A DNA stretch of 64,000 nt from Pseudogymnoascus destructans (taxonomy: Eukaryota; Ascomycota; Leotiomycetes; Thelebolales; Thelebolaceae). The position numbers and the translations under genes were made by a program. The notes under the pieces are model-generated. The model ran no database searches, was not told the DNA's origin, and saw nothing but the letters and a program-made list of their open reading frames with translations. The stretch covers positions 124,001 to 188,000 of the forward strand of contig NW_020167533.1 of the NCBI RefSeq assembly GCF_001641265.1, read 5' to 3'. Position 1 is the stretch's first letter; each line of letters begins with the position of its first letter. This document shows, piece by piece, positions 41,105-52,285 of the stretch.

Positions 41105-42014
41105 TGTAATGGTGGGTGCACCAGATGTGAGAATCTAGCCACCCAAGGAAGGGATGATTTTACTAAGACAACACACTGTCTTAGGAAACAGATCCAAAGG
41201 GTCATAGCTTAGACTATTCCACAACGCAGCAATCAGGTGTATGATGTGGTGGAGTGGTTTAGACAAGTTGTAACAAATGTTGAGTCTGAGAACTCAGGGG
41301 TAAGTCAGAGGTTAGCACCTCACTGACTTTTCAGAAACAAGGAGTAACAAGATCAATGCTTGAAAGCTTGTAAAAGACGTGGAAGTATGTGATAGTCGAT
41401 TTACTGTATTGTCTGCTTGCCCTTTCCTTAAGGAAAGGGCAATCCTATTTATGCTAAAGGAGTGTAGTTCTCTCATTTTCCAAGACTTTCCATGACTAAC
41501 CAGGCTTGGTAACTGTAGTCGACATAAGAGAATCCCATAGAACCATCTCCTAGGTTCCTAGCCTATAGGAAGTGAAAGGAGGTCCAAGGTCAGAGTACCC
41601 CTATAGACAAATTATGTCATAACTTAACCAATCTTGTGGGTAACTAAGGAGCGATGACGTGTAATGAATCATAGACGGTTGTAGAAGCTTTTGGAGCTAT
41701 TGTTCATGTTCCTAGGCCTCTAGTTGATAGAGATATGTCATGTGTAGTATTAGCCCAGTAACTAAGGAGTGATGTCATGTAATGAATCATAGAGGGTTGC
41801 AGAGATATGCTATGTGGTCATATCAGCCCAGTAACTAAGCAGCAATGACGTGTAATGAATCATAGAGGGTTGTAGCAATCGTTGAGTAGTATTGCTCTTG
41901 TTGTTGGTGTGACAAGCCAAAATATGTATAGTGACTTGTAGGTTTGAGGAGGAGATTTCTAAGTTTGCTCTTGAGTTTGATAGCAAACTGAGTGCAATGA
42001 ATGTCAGTACGACA
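41105..42014 (-). repeat. Solo LTR, 0.9 kb family (copy 2)
   Basis: 910 bp, TGTAATGG to TACGACA, about 95% or better similar by eye to 17434-18327. It begins directly after the TTA of the Harbinger relic. No 5 bp duplication was recognised, so one border may be altered. Confidence 0.7.
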
Positions 42015-42959
42015 CCTTTCCCTCCTTCCTACCTGCTACACTGTAGCAGCCGCTATCCTAATTAGGCAATTATTATGCCAAGCCTACTAGGGTTTATATT
42101 TCCTACCACGGCTAGTTTTATGGGGCTCCTAGAAAATGGAGCAGCGTTACAGCAAATCTAAATCGCTCTATTAGGGGGGCTTTAAGGACGAGGCGACCTA
42201 CCAATCACGGTACGCCACGGATACACCAGCGCTTCGGCACGGAAGCCATAGTATATAAACCGTCTCTCTCTCAGAAATAGGGGAGTAGTTCGTTTAGGAA
42301 TACCATGCGTTCTGGCACTCTACCCATATACCCGTCACAAGGCCGATCTAGAATCTGGAGTCAAATGGCTGACTGCATGGTGAATCCTCCATGTGCCAAA
42401 GCATTGGCCAAAGATCCGAGTCCTGTCTTCGATCCCTAATCACGTGAGCATCATAATTGTAGTCACCGCTTTATATTCTGCTACTAACTTTCGGGCCTTA
42501 CGGCTCACTGATGAGGCTGATCTGACTGTTGATGTAGTTGACCGCGCAGTACGCCCGTCAGTGCTTCGTATGTCGGGTGGATCCGTGGATACGCGGGCCC
42601 TCAAGTGAGGGTACTCCCGTGTTATTTCCAAATTGACGCGAGACTGACACGGAATTGTCACGAAATTGTCACGTCGCCTCACCCTGCTCACCCCGCTCAC
42701 CCTGCTCACCCTCGCTTCACCCCTCAAGGCGGCAAGGGGCTCGGATTCCACTGGCACGATTGAGACTATCGTCTAGGTGTTACGCAAGCTTGTGTATGGC
42801 AGAGCGGACGGGATGCCCAATTCTCTCGAGTCTATGGTCGTATGTGTTCATTCCTCTCTTACGACAGTATATATCCGACAACAATCCCCCTCCCATCCCC
42901 TCAATCACCATCAAGACTCGTCCACGCCCACACCCCATCCTCCCCCTATTCCGCCCAAT
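42015..42959. other. Intergenic, 3' of the UCH gene
   Basis: No recognisable gene. Short frames at 42393-42608 and 42440-42757 have no domain. 42670-42715 holds an imperfect tandem repeat of CTCACCCYG. Part of this is the 3' flank of the gene ending at 42960. Confidence 0.35.
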
Positions 42960-43926
42960 CTAATCCAAACCCGGCCCCAAAGCAACAACACTAAACCTCA
43001 GCTCCCCCTCCTCCCTCCCCACAAACCGCCTCGGTCCCATCTCCAACGCCATCTCCCCAAGGGCATCCTCACCCCCCACCTCCCCTCTACAAATCGGCCC
43101 CTTCCTCCTCCCATCCAGTTCCCATAGTTTCCCGTTGACGACGACGAAGGTCACAAAGTGCAGCTCGACGATGTCGTCGGCGGCGGGGGCGGCGGTGTCG
43201 CCTTGTTGTGCTGAGGCGCTGTGCGCGGCTTCGAGGGAGGGGGAGTGGTAGAGGAGGTCTGCGCGCTCGGTTGGCGCAAGGGGGGTCGCATCCTTTAACA
43301 GCTTGCCCAGCGTCGAGTCTGGGTCTGGTGGGGGGGAGTCAGCTTTGCTCGAGGGGTTGGAATTGGAAACTGGCAGGGGGAAGACAAACCAACAAACTCC
43401 CTCGCACTCCCATTCACCGCCGCATGCAACAACGCCATCAATCCACAACTATTCCTAATAGTCTGCCTAAACCACATCACCTCCTCCCCCTCTCCCCTTC
43501 CCCCATACTCCTCCAGCCCCTCATCCTCCTCCCTCCGATACTTCTCATACCCCTCACTAACCGGAAAAACCAATAACAACGCACTGGCTGGGCGCGGGAC
43601 GAAAGCTAGTAGCGAGCGGTCGGTGAGGGAGAAGACGTCGTGGAGGGAGAGGCTGGGCGAGAGGCCGAGGGAGTGGAGGAGGGTGGTCATTACTTGGGGG
43701 TTGTTTTCTGGCGTGCGGGGGGGGGTGTTAGTTTTGGTGTCTGGGTTTGGTGGGGGAGGGGGGGGCGGAAGGATGGGAAGTGAGGAGGAAGGGGATAGGG
43801 AGCAGAGGGAGGGAGGGAGATAGTAGGGGGGGGCGAACCTAGAGGGACGAAGGTCTTGCGTTTCGTTTCTGTGGCGGGGGTGGTGGATGTCGCGGGTGTG
43901 GTGATGGTGGGGGTTGTGTCGGGCAT
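42960..43926 (-). CDS. Ubiquitin C-terminal hydrolase (peptidase C12, Yuh1-like)
   Basis: Three exons: 43926-43839, 43707-43390 and 43318-42960. Introns of 131 and 71 bp join the frame exactly; the second has GTTTGT, a GCTGAC branch point and CAG. The product of about 254 residues has the UCH signature with the catalytic Cys (QTIRNSCGLMALLHA, about residue 115), the catalytic His (VELHFVTFV) and Asp (LWELDGRRKGP), and ends LRFSVVALGPGLD, as typical family members do. These cysteine proteases clip small adducts and peptides from the C-terminus of ubiquitin and recycle it in the cytosol. An insertion of about 20 charged residues (EGYEKYRREEDEGLEEYGGR) precedes the active site. Start at MPDTTPTITTPATST; the Thr/Pro-rich N-terminus is longer than usual. 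Same strand as the CSC1-like gene upstream, 592 bp away. Confidence 0.92.
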
Positions 43927-44518
43927 TGTTGCGGTGTTGGTGTTGGTGTGTGTGGTTGCGTTGCCAGTCGAGATGGTGGTGATGATGTGAGGTTGAGATG
44001 GTTTGTCCGTCTTGCGTTTTGAGGATGAAGTGAGATGGAAGTGGGTTGGAGTTGGTTTGTAAGTGATTTGTTTGCCAGCTTGACAAAGCTTCCTGCCGGC
44101 CTGGATGGATGGATCGACGGACCACCCCCGCGTCAGTCGGGGCGGGATAATAATTCCCCGTCTATGACGACGGCACCAACCGTTTGCCTCGTATCAATAT
44201 CACAAAACTCACATCACCATGTGCACATTCACAAAACACAATAGAACACTTCACGACATCCAGAAAGAGTAAATAAACAAACCAGAAAAAGTAAATAAAC
44301 AAACAAGGAAGACAAAACATACAAGGAAAACACCACACTATATTTTTGATATCAAAATTAAAGCCAACCTTGTACATCACCCCCCCCACCAATCCGTAAA
44401 GATTTAAATCCAAGAAAAGAAAGGAAAGGGTATACGATTCCCCGTAACATTAACCACACCCCCACCTCCTATCGCAAACACCTAAAACGACGTTCCCTAT
44501 TACACAGAGACTGCTTAT
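43927..44518. other. Intergenic between UCH and CSC1-like genes
   Basis: Promoter of the UCH gene and 3' flank of the channel gene. No gene seen. The AT-rich part 44210-44410 fits a 3' UTR or terminator region. Confidence 0.5.
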
Positions 44519-47314
44519 CTAATAATAAGTCTTCTCCTCCCAAATCGGCGGCCGAGCCCCCTCCTCCTTCTCCGCAACCCAATAAACAGCTCCCTTCTCA
44601 TCCAACGCCGCCCCCTCATCCGTAATCGGAATCACCTTCGCCGTATGCGCTATCTCCTGTCTCGAGATGCCCATCTCATCTCTCGGGATCCAGAGCAGCG
44701 GGGTCTCAGACTTAACACTGGGAGGCAAGTACGCGTCGCGCTCGACCTCAGGGCTGTAGTTTGATATAGCGCCCGCCACGTCGTGGGGGACGAGACGGCG
44801 GAGGGTGGCGTAGTCGGCGTAGATGTGCGGCTTGAGGAATTTGGTCAAGATGTTTGGCTTTGCGTGCGGTGAGGCGGGGAGGGAAGCGACAGTCTTCTCG
44901 CCCGTAGCCTCAGAAGCCAGGAGGGCGGGGTCAGCAGAAGCGCCAGCCTCGTGGGACTTCCCGCCTTTCTGGGCGCCCAAGACACCGGGGATAGCAGTGC
45001 TCGACCCCGACTCAAGCGCAAGGAGCTCCTCCTCCGCCTCCAGGGACTTGGGGAGGTTATACAGCAGCGGGTCCAGGGCGGAGTTCATCGCGATGTGAAA
45101 CAGGACCGTCCCCACCAGCGCGACAACCATCAGGATGATGGGCCCGATGGCGGCGGAGATACCGAAGAGCCCGATCATGCAGATCTCGGCGAGGTAGACG
45201 CCGGTGAGGAGGTGCTGGAGGGCGCGGGGGTAGATGAGGCCCTTTGTGTCGATGGTGTTGTCAGTTACGAAGAGGATGTTGTAGCGGTAGGCGAGGTAGA
45301 AGAGGGTTATGCCGACGGTGGCGAAGCCCATTACGAGGGGGGCGATGAGGGAGTAGGTGATGGCTGGGTGGTGTCAGCGAGGGGGTCTGGGGAATGGGGA
45401 CATGAGAGGGCTTACCAATAACAGCTATGTTGGAGTAGACGGGGAGAATGCTACCCCATGACAAGGCGCTCAGGGTGGTCCACTTGGCATACATGGATCT
45501 CGGGGTGGAGGTGAGGTACTTGTAGAGGAGGCCGAAGATGAAGAAGCCGATGACCTGGGAGACGACGCCGGAGGCGATGGTCAGGCCCTGCAGGATGAAG
45601 TAGGAGATGTAGAAGTTGGAGGCCAGGGGAAGCTTGGTAGCCAGGAGACTGGTGACGGAGCCTGGGTTCTGGGCGATCTGCTGGGCGACAGACGAGGCGG
45701 CGGATCCGATGGTCATGACCAGGAAGACCTGGACGACCTGGAAGGCGAAGTACGCGTTCTGCGTGAACAGCTCGACGCGCGCGAGGGTGGGCTCGCCGGA
45801 GAGCTTGGCAAGGATGCGCATGATGATCGGGACCAGGGACATGAGGATGGACAGGAGGACAGATGGAAGGAGACCCGAGACAACACCCATAATCTTGGAA
45901 GGGATCTTGTTGAGCCACGTGAGCCACGAGAGGGTAGCGAGCTGCGGCACGTTGGAGATGAGACCGACAGCCGCGACGGGGATGGCCCAGAAGATGATGA
46001 GCGCAGCGATGAAAGCCTGGACGGCGTATCGGCGGACGACCTTCTGCCACCAGGAGATGCGCAGGGAGCTCCAGACGATCTCGTTGGGGTGCATGCCGAT
46101 GTAGCGGGGGGACATGTGCAGGGCCTGGTGGTGGGACAGGGACTGGTACGCGGACTGTGCGGCGGACTGGGTGAGGAACTCGATGAAGACGGCGTTGACG
46201 TGCTTGTCGGCGCCGGCCTTGTACTTCTCGCGCGCGACCTCGGTGTCGGGGATCAGCTTCTCGAGCTTCTCGCGGCACCAGTTGATGGAGTCGACCTTGG
46301 AGCCGAAGAGGCCGAGGAGGCCGGTGCGGTGGGTTGGGCGCTTCTTGGATGGGAGCCAGCGGGCGGCGATGGATCCGGACTCGGCGTCGGCGGTGGCGAC
46401 GACGGGCTCCTGGTCGGTGGCGGGGCCCTTCTTGGCGGCCTTGAGGCGCTCCTTGTTGGCGAGCTTGATGAGCTTGGTCTCGGCACCCTCGAGCCTGAAG
46501 GCGGTCTTGTCGCGCTCCTCGACGAGCTTGTCGAGCTGCTCGGTGTCACGGGTGATCCAGACGTGCTTGACCTCGTCGCCGAAGACCTTGCGGAGCTTGG
46601 CCTCGTCGAGGTACACATCGGGGACGGAGGTGAAGAGCACGGTGCGGGAGGAGATGCGGTTCGCGTAGACGGGCGACAGGAGGAAGGCCTGGCGCAGGTT
46701 GATGTAGAAGATGCTCTCGCGGCAGACCATGAGCTGGACAAAGGCGAAGAAGATCCATCCGATGAAGACGTGTGCGTACATGCGGGACTTGCCATCGGTG
46801 CTCTTGTTCAGGTTGCCAAAGGCCAGGGTGTTGAGACCCTTGGCGCCGTTGCCGCCGGTGGCGTTGACGGGGAACAGGACGGGCCAGGTGATGAGGCAGC
46901 CGAAGAAGCAGATGGCGACCAGGATGCGCATGTAGCGGAGGAACAGGTACGAGTCGAGCGACTGGGTCTGCAGAACGTAGGTGTCGGGGATCTTCCAGAA
47001 GGTGCCGAACCAGTTGAACAAGCCAGTCGGGAGCTCTGGGGAGCGCTCACTGGGGGATGGTTAGCTTCGTAGTCGAGGGTAGCTGGGGCAGCTGGGGTCG
47101 CTGGGCGCAAAACATACCTGTCGCGTAGAGTCCCGAGGTAGGTTCTCGGGGCATAGAAGCGGCGGTGCGACCGACGCAGGACCAGGAAGATGGCGACATA
47201 GACGAGGGCGACGACCAAGGCCGGGATCAGGGTCGCGACGAGACCGGATACGGAGGTGTCCTTGTCGGAGTCGGTGGGAGACGCCTCATCTGCTCTGCTG
47301 AAGAGGCCGTCCAT
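44519..47314 (-). CDS. CSC1/OSCA/TMEM63-type calcium-permeable stress-gated cation channel
   Basis: Three exons: 47314-47118, 47049-45416 and 45363-44519. Introns of 68 and 52 bp have GTATGT and GTAAGC donors and CAG acceptors. About 891 residues. Residues 1-60 (MDGLFSRADEASPTDSDKDT, then a hydrophobic helix) are the late-exocytosis N-terminal part with TM0. Two further helices follow (YMRILVAICFFGCLITWPVL, then FIGWIFFAFVQLMVC). A cytosolic domain with an RRM-like fold carries RTVLFTSVPDVYLDEAKLRK and HVNAVFIEFLTQSAAQSAYQ. The DUF221 channel domain (about 345-690) has at least seven hydrophobic segments. The cytosolic C-terminus is charged. The family forms osmotically or mechanically gated Ca2+-permeable channels at the plasma or internal membranes. 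Length and order are normal. LRDSERSPELPTG across the first splice is conserved in fungal members. Confidence 0.93.
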
Positions 47315-47989
47315 GATGGGCGATTTGGGGTTGGGAGAAGCTCGCTCGCGATGGCAAGAATGGAAAGTAATGAAAGCTCAAATTGATGGTGAATTATGTT
47401 ATTGTTGGCCTCGTTCTTTCGGTGGGGGATGAGGGAAGAGGGAAGAGAGAGAGGAGGGAAGAGGGAAGAGGAAGGGGGAAGGGGGAAGGGGGAAGGGGGA
47501 AGGGGGAAGGGGAAGGGGAAGTGGATCAAATGCATCCAATCAATCAAACCCATCTGCCCCACTCGAGGTCCCGTCCCGATTCCAGGTGTCCCATTCGCAC
47601 TAAACCTTTAGTGGATTAGTTGGTGTGTCCCTAGTGCAATTCGTCGTAGGTCCGAGACAGACGAGACAGACGAGACAGACAGACGAGACAGATGAGACAG
47701 ATGTGACAGATGTGACAGACGTGACAGACGTGACAGGGGAATGGCGGGGGGGTAGTGACTAAGGGAGGAAGTCCCGAAGTTGGTTGGTGGAATGGGGAGA
47801 TGGGTGTTTTAGGATTGGGGGGGGTACATCAGGGGTAGGTCAGGGGTACATCAGGGGTACATCAGGGGTACATCAGGGCGAGGTAGAGTAGTGGTGAAAG
47901 ATATGCAGTGGCGTCATCCACCTGTTGTGGTGGCAGATCTCACATTCCTTGTCCAGCGAGTAGGGCCTTGGCATGGGATGAGAGAAAAA
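47315..47989. repeat. CSC1 promoter region with three simple repeats
   Basis: 47435-47525: GGAAGA then GGGGGAA units. 47651-47738: GACAGACGA/GACAGATGT-type units of 9-10 bp. 47822-47885: five units of about 13 bp with the core ACATCAGGGGT. No gene; the first few hundred bases should contain the promoter and leader of the channel gene. Confidence 0.7.
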
Positions 47990-48535
47990 CTAGGTAGGTA
48001 GGGTAGGGTAGTGGTGATGTGGGGTAGGTAGGGAGGTAGGGAGGTAGGGAGGTAGTGGTGATGGTAGGTAGGGAGGTAGGTAGGTTAGGTAGGTAGGTAG
48101 TGGTGATGGTAGGTAGGGAGGAGGTAGGGTAGGTAGGTAGGGTAGTGGTGATGGTAGGTAGGGAGGGTAGGTACGTAGGGTAGGTAGGGTAGTGGTGATG
48201 GTAGGTAGGTACGTAGGGAGGATGTAGGGTAGGGTAGTGGTGATGGTAGGTAGGGTAGGCAGTGGTGATGGTAGGTAGGGAGGGTAGGTACGTAGGGTAG
48301 GTAGGGTAGTGGTGAGTGGTGATGTGGGGTAGGGAGGGTAGGGAGGGAGGGTAGGGAGGGTAGTGGTGAGTGATGGTGATGTAGGTAGGGAGGGTAGGTA
48401 CGGTAGTGGTGATGTAGGTAGGGAGGGAGGGTAGTTACGGTAGTGGTGATGGTAGGTGATGGTAGGCGTGGTGATGGTAGGCGTGGTAGGCGTGGTAGGC
48501 GTGGTAGGGTGGTGATGGTGGGGTAGGAATGGTGC
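47990..48535. repeat. G-rich GGTA/GGTGATG minisatellite
   Basis: About 545 bp of GGTAGG, GGTAGGGAGG and GTGGTGATGGTAGG units without a single fixed period; higher-order blocks of about 50-60 bp recur. Strong strand asymmetry (G-rich on +). Frames across it are repetitive and not coding. Confidence 0.9.
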
Positions 48536-48672
48536 TACGTCATGTGTCCATCCATGCGCTGGACAGGCATCCATCGATCGGTGCACCACCCACCCACCAC
48601 CAGCACATTCTGCATTTCTCATTAGAGCGTTTCAGCTCACATTGCCCATCATAATTGCATACTTGTATTGCA

Positions 48673-48712
48673 CGTTTAACAATTATTGTTAATCAATTGT
48701 TAAACGTGCAAT
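48673..48712. repeat. Perfect 15 bp arm palindrome
   Basis: GCACGTTTAACAATT ... AATTGTTAAACGTGC around a 10 bp centre. It may be the abutted TIRs of a very short element or a hairpin. The sequence from 48536 to 48894 has no gene. Confidence 0.7.
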
Positions 48713-48894
48713 GATCGTCTCCCCCCTGCTACACTCGTACGTACGTCAACGCGTTATATTCTTATCATCACGTAACAGCAACGTCGTTGGTTGTACACCG
48801 AGTCGATCACGACTCCCTCTGAGACAATACGTCATGTGCATCCTTTACACTAAAGTGCACCTCCTTGGCGGATACGAGCCTTTTTAGCCCTACC

Positions 48895-49529
48895 ACATCA
48901 AGCTTTGAAATCGCAGCCTATGGATCAAAAGGCACTAAGCCAGCTCGGCGAAATCCAGCCTGTGCGTTCTGAGCTGCCATTAGACCCATCTTATTGTTTG
49001 TCCATCCATTACTTGTAGGTTTAATAACCTAGCTGTGTAGGAGACCACCATCTATATACCAATTCGCAAGATGAGTCTTTCCTTCAACTACCAAAAATGG
49101 ACGCACACTCCAACCTTCGCTGTTGATACAAGCAATTGCTATAGCCCATTCTTGTTTGCCTAGTTGAACTGCCTTGCCTCTGCCACATCGATCAGCACAT
49201 GTAACAACCATAGCTAGGCAGATTATGCCTAGCATAAAGCCTGTCTTGTCAAAGTTGTAGAAATCGCAGTTAGGAATGCCATATTTTGCCTTCATATTCT
49301 ACACTAGTCAAAACCACATCTTTTAAACAATCACTTCCTCTTCTAGTTCGGTCAATTTGTGACCTTTTAGTCGATATTCAGGATGAGAGGGTCAGCTGGT
49401 CATTCTGTCACAAAGCGTAGATTTAGGAACATTATAGATCTTTATAGCAGAGTGACGGCTATTTTTTTTAGATGATTGAATAGCCTTAATAGCTAGAATA
49501 ATTCGTGCTTCTTAGGTTTGAATTTCCAT
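48895..49529 (-). pseudogene. Pogo/Fot1-type transposase relic with internal deletion
   Basis: From about 49529 the minus strand reads MEIQT, a stop, then EARIILAIKAIQSSKKNSRH and IYNVPKSTLCDRM (helix-turn-helix). Later comes MKAKYGIPNCDFYNFDKTGF, in which the usual DETG is DKTG. SNGWTNNK then jumps directly to AQAGFRRAGLVPFDP, so the second and third catalytic regions are deleted. TAG stops occur where Gln is usual (FDP*AAISKLD), as expected from C-to-T change. It differs from the relic at 38287-39429 and is closer to element C. Confidence 0.75.
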
Positions 49530-49751
49530 TAGGGGTGGTTGGGAAAACATGTGTTAAAGTTGATGGGGACTGGGGTGGGGAAAAGTGCACGACATGGTAA
49601 TATGCACAACATGATGATTCTATCTCTCCTAATTATTAGACTCTTATCTGCTCTTAAGCCTCCTATCATTAACAAAAAAAAACATAATATCTCTAAGCTG
49701 CTTAATCACAAGTTTGAAAATGCAAATCTAAATAAAAAAGCAGTGTATTTG

Positions 49752-49828
49752 TAAGGATGCCTCCCTCAGTGACAGAAAGGATCTGAGTCGGACAGGTTAC
49801 GGTCACATGATGAAAGTTAAGGCAGGTT
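49752..49828 (+). repeat. 80 bp dispersed repeat (copy 2)
   Basis: Matches 39594-39672 with a few changes. Followed by TTAG and then directly by the LTR at 49831. Confidence 0.6.
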
Positions 49829-49830
49829 AG

Positions 49831-50706
49831 TGTCATACTGACATTCGTTGCACTCATACACATCTTGGCTTATCACACCAACAACAGAAGCAATACTACT
49901 CAACGATTGCTGCAAACTCTTCTACTACATCTGTTTATGCTACATACATCACGGCATATCATTTGAACACTCATTGAACAAGTTATTAAGAAAATCTCCT
50001 CCTTAAGGGGGTGGGCCAATACTACCACATGGCATATCTCTACCAACTAGAGGCCTAGGAACATGAACGATAGCTCTAGAAGCTTCTACAACCCTCTATG
50101 ATTCATTACACGTCATCGCTCCTCAGTTACCCACAAGATTGGTTAAGTTATGACATAATTTGTCTATAGGTACTTTGACCTTGGACCTCCTTTTCACTTC
50201 CTATAGGCTAGAAACCCAAGAGATGGTTCTATGGGATTCTCTTAGATTCGCTACATGATTAGCAAGCTAGTTGTGGGTCGCACTTGATTTCTAATACATT
50301 TACCAAGCCTGGTTAGTCATGGAAAGTCATGGAAAATGAGAGAACTACACTCCTTTGGCATAAATAGGATTGCCCTTTCCTTAAGAAAGGGCAAGCAGGC
50401 AATACAGTAAATCGACTATCACATACTTCCACGTCTTTTACAAGCTTCCAAGCATTCATCTTGTTACTCCTTGTTTCTGAAAAGTCACTGAGGTGTTAAC
50501 CTCTGACTTACCCCTGAGTTCCCAGACTCAACATTTGTTGCAACTTGTCTGAACCACTTCACTACATCACACACCTGATTGCTGCGTTGTGGAATAGTCT
50601 AAGCTACAACCCTTTGGCTCTGTTTCCTAAGACAGTGTGTTGTCTTAGTAAAACCATCCCTTCCTTGGGTGGCTAGATTCTCACATCTGGTGCACCCACC
50701 ATTACA
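49831..50706 (+). repeat. Solo LTR, 0.9 kb family (copy 3), left arm of a palindrome
   Basis: 876 bp, TGTCATAC to CATTACA, opposite in orientation to the other copies. It lacks about 60 bp near its start present in 51345-52280 but otherwise mirrors it closely. Its inner flank ACACA is the complement of the TGTGT next to copy 4, so this copy is part of an inverted duplication rather than a separate insertion. Confidence 0.75.
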
Positions 50707-51344
50707 ACACAGAGGTTTCTTGCATAAGGTTGACTTGACAGAGGAGGTAGGGGATTAGACACAAAGGCTTTCCAAGTAACACGTTACAGTATTGTAAAGG
50801 ATACTATATTGAGTTGAGCACGAAGCTCCTATCTAAGGAAATACTATCTACTTATATAGTGGCGTTGTGCCTCATGGATAGTCTAGATAGTTGGATAGCT
50901 AGATAATCTAGATAGTTGATGGATAGCTCAACTATCTAATATCCACTAGTTTCTACAACTATCCACTAGCCTAGTCATGCTACAGCCTAGCCCTACTAGC
51001 CCCGTAATGTTATGGCTATTGGCAGAGCTATTAGCCGAGTAGGTCACGCTACAGGACCCCACGTCACCCTGCAGGATGGAACTGTGAGAACTGTTGGAAC
51101 TTCTACAGTTCCTACAGTTCCTTAGGGTGGAACTTAGGATGGAACTGTTAGAGCTGTACAGTTCCTTACAGTTCCCTTTGGCACAACGCCACTATATAAG
51201 TAGATAGTATTTCCTTAGATAGGAGCTTCGTGCTCAACTCAATATAGTATCCTTTACAATACTGTAACGTGTTACTTGGAAAGCCTTTGTGTCTAATCCC
51301 CTACCTCCTCTGTCAAGTCAACCTTACGCAAGAAACCTCTGTGT
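50707..51344. repeat. Inner inverted repeat (165 bp arms) with 308 bp spacer
   Basis: 50707-50871 and 51180-51344 are inverted copies with one mismatch noted by eye (CATAAGG against CGTAAGG). The spacer 50872-51179 holds many short direct and inverted motifs: TAGATAGTT/AACTATC and GGAACTGT/ACAGTTCC. No gene. With the LTRs outside, the arms reach more than 1 kb each. Confidence 0.85.
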
Positions 51345-52280
51345 TGTAATGGTGGGTGCACCAGATGTGAGAATCTAGCCACCCAAGGAAGGGATGATTT
51401 TACTAAGACAACACACTGTCTTAGGAAACAGAGCCAAAGGGTTGTAGCTTAGACTATTCCACAACGCAGCAATCAGGTGTGTGATGTAGTGAAGTGGTTC
51501 AGACAAGTTGCAACAAATGTTGAGTCTGGGAACTCAGGGGTAAGTCAGAGGTTAACACCTCAGTGACTTTTCAGAAACAAGGAGTAACAAGATGAATGCT
51601 TGGTAGCATGGAAAAGACGTGGAAGTATGTGATAGTCGATTTACTGTATTGTCTGCTTGCCCTTTCTTAAGGAAAGGGCAATCCTATTTATGCCAAAGGA
51701 GTGTAGTTCTCTCATTTTCCATGACTTTCCATGACTAACCAGGCTTGGTAAATGTATTAGAAATCAAGTGCGACCCACAACTAGCTTGCTAATCATGTAG
51801 CGAATCTAAGAGAATCCCATAGAACCATCTCTTGGGTTTCTAGCCTATAGGAAGTGAAAAGGAGGTCCAAGGTCAAAGTACCTATAGACAAATTATGTCA
51901 TAACTTAACCAATCTTGTGGGTAACTGAGGAGCGATGACGTGTAATGAATCATAGAGGGTTGTAGAAGCTTCTAGAGCTATCGTTCATGCTCCTAGGCCT
52001 CTAGTTGGTAGAGATATGCCATGTGGTAGTATTGGCCCACCCCCTTAAGGAGGAGATTTTCTTAATAACTTGTTCAATGACTGTCCAAATGATATGCCGT
52101 GATGTATGTAGCATAAACAGATGTAGTAGAAGAGTTTGCAGCAATCGTTGAGTAGTATTGCTTCTGTTGTTGGTGTGATAAGCCAAGATATGTATGGTGA
52201 CTTGTAGGTTTGAGGAGGAGATTTCTAAGTTTGCTCTTGAGTTTGATAGCAAACTGAGTGCAACGAATATCAGTATGACA
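51345..52280 (-). repeat. Solo LTR, 0.9 kb family (copy 4), with TGTGT duplication
   Basis: 936 bp, TGTAATGG to TATGACA. The 5 bp TGTGT is present on both sides (51340-51344 and 52281-52285), supporting retroelement integration followed by LTR-LTR recombination. Confidence 0.85.
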
Positions 52281-52285
52281 TGTGT

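Noticed and set aside
42170..42260. tRNA or SINE head
   Set aside because: No B-box (GGTTCGANNCC) and no cloverleaf could be drawn.
42440..42757. 105-codon minus-strand frame beyond the UCH stop
   Set aside because: Repetitive CTCACC-derived sequence with no domain; likely 3' flank.
43927..44125. Extension of the UCH N-terminus to an ATG at 44125
   Set aside because: His-rich low-complexity translation. The conserved part joins cleanly to an exon starting at 43926.
45451..46795. Long open frames opposite to and overlapping the channel gene
   Set aside because: GC-rich codon shadows. The minus-strand frame has the channel domains and splice sites.
47990..48535. Telomeric repeat
   Set aside because: Units are GGTA/GGTGATG mixtures, not TTAGGG, and genes continue on both sides.
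48673..48712. Rho-independent terminator
   Set aside because: Eukaryotic context and no T run; the palindrome is better explained as abutted inverted repeats.
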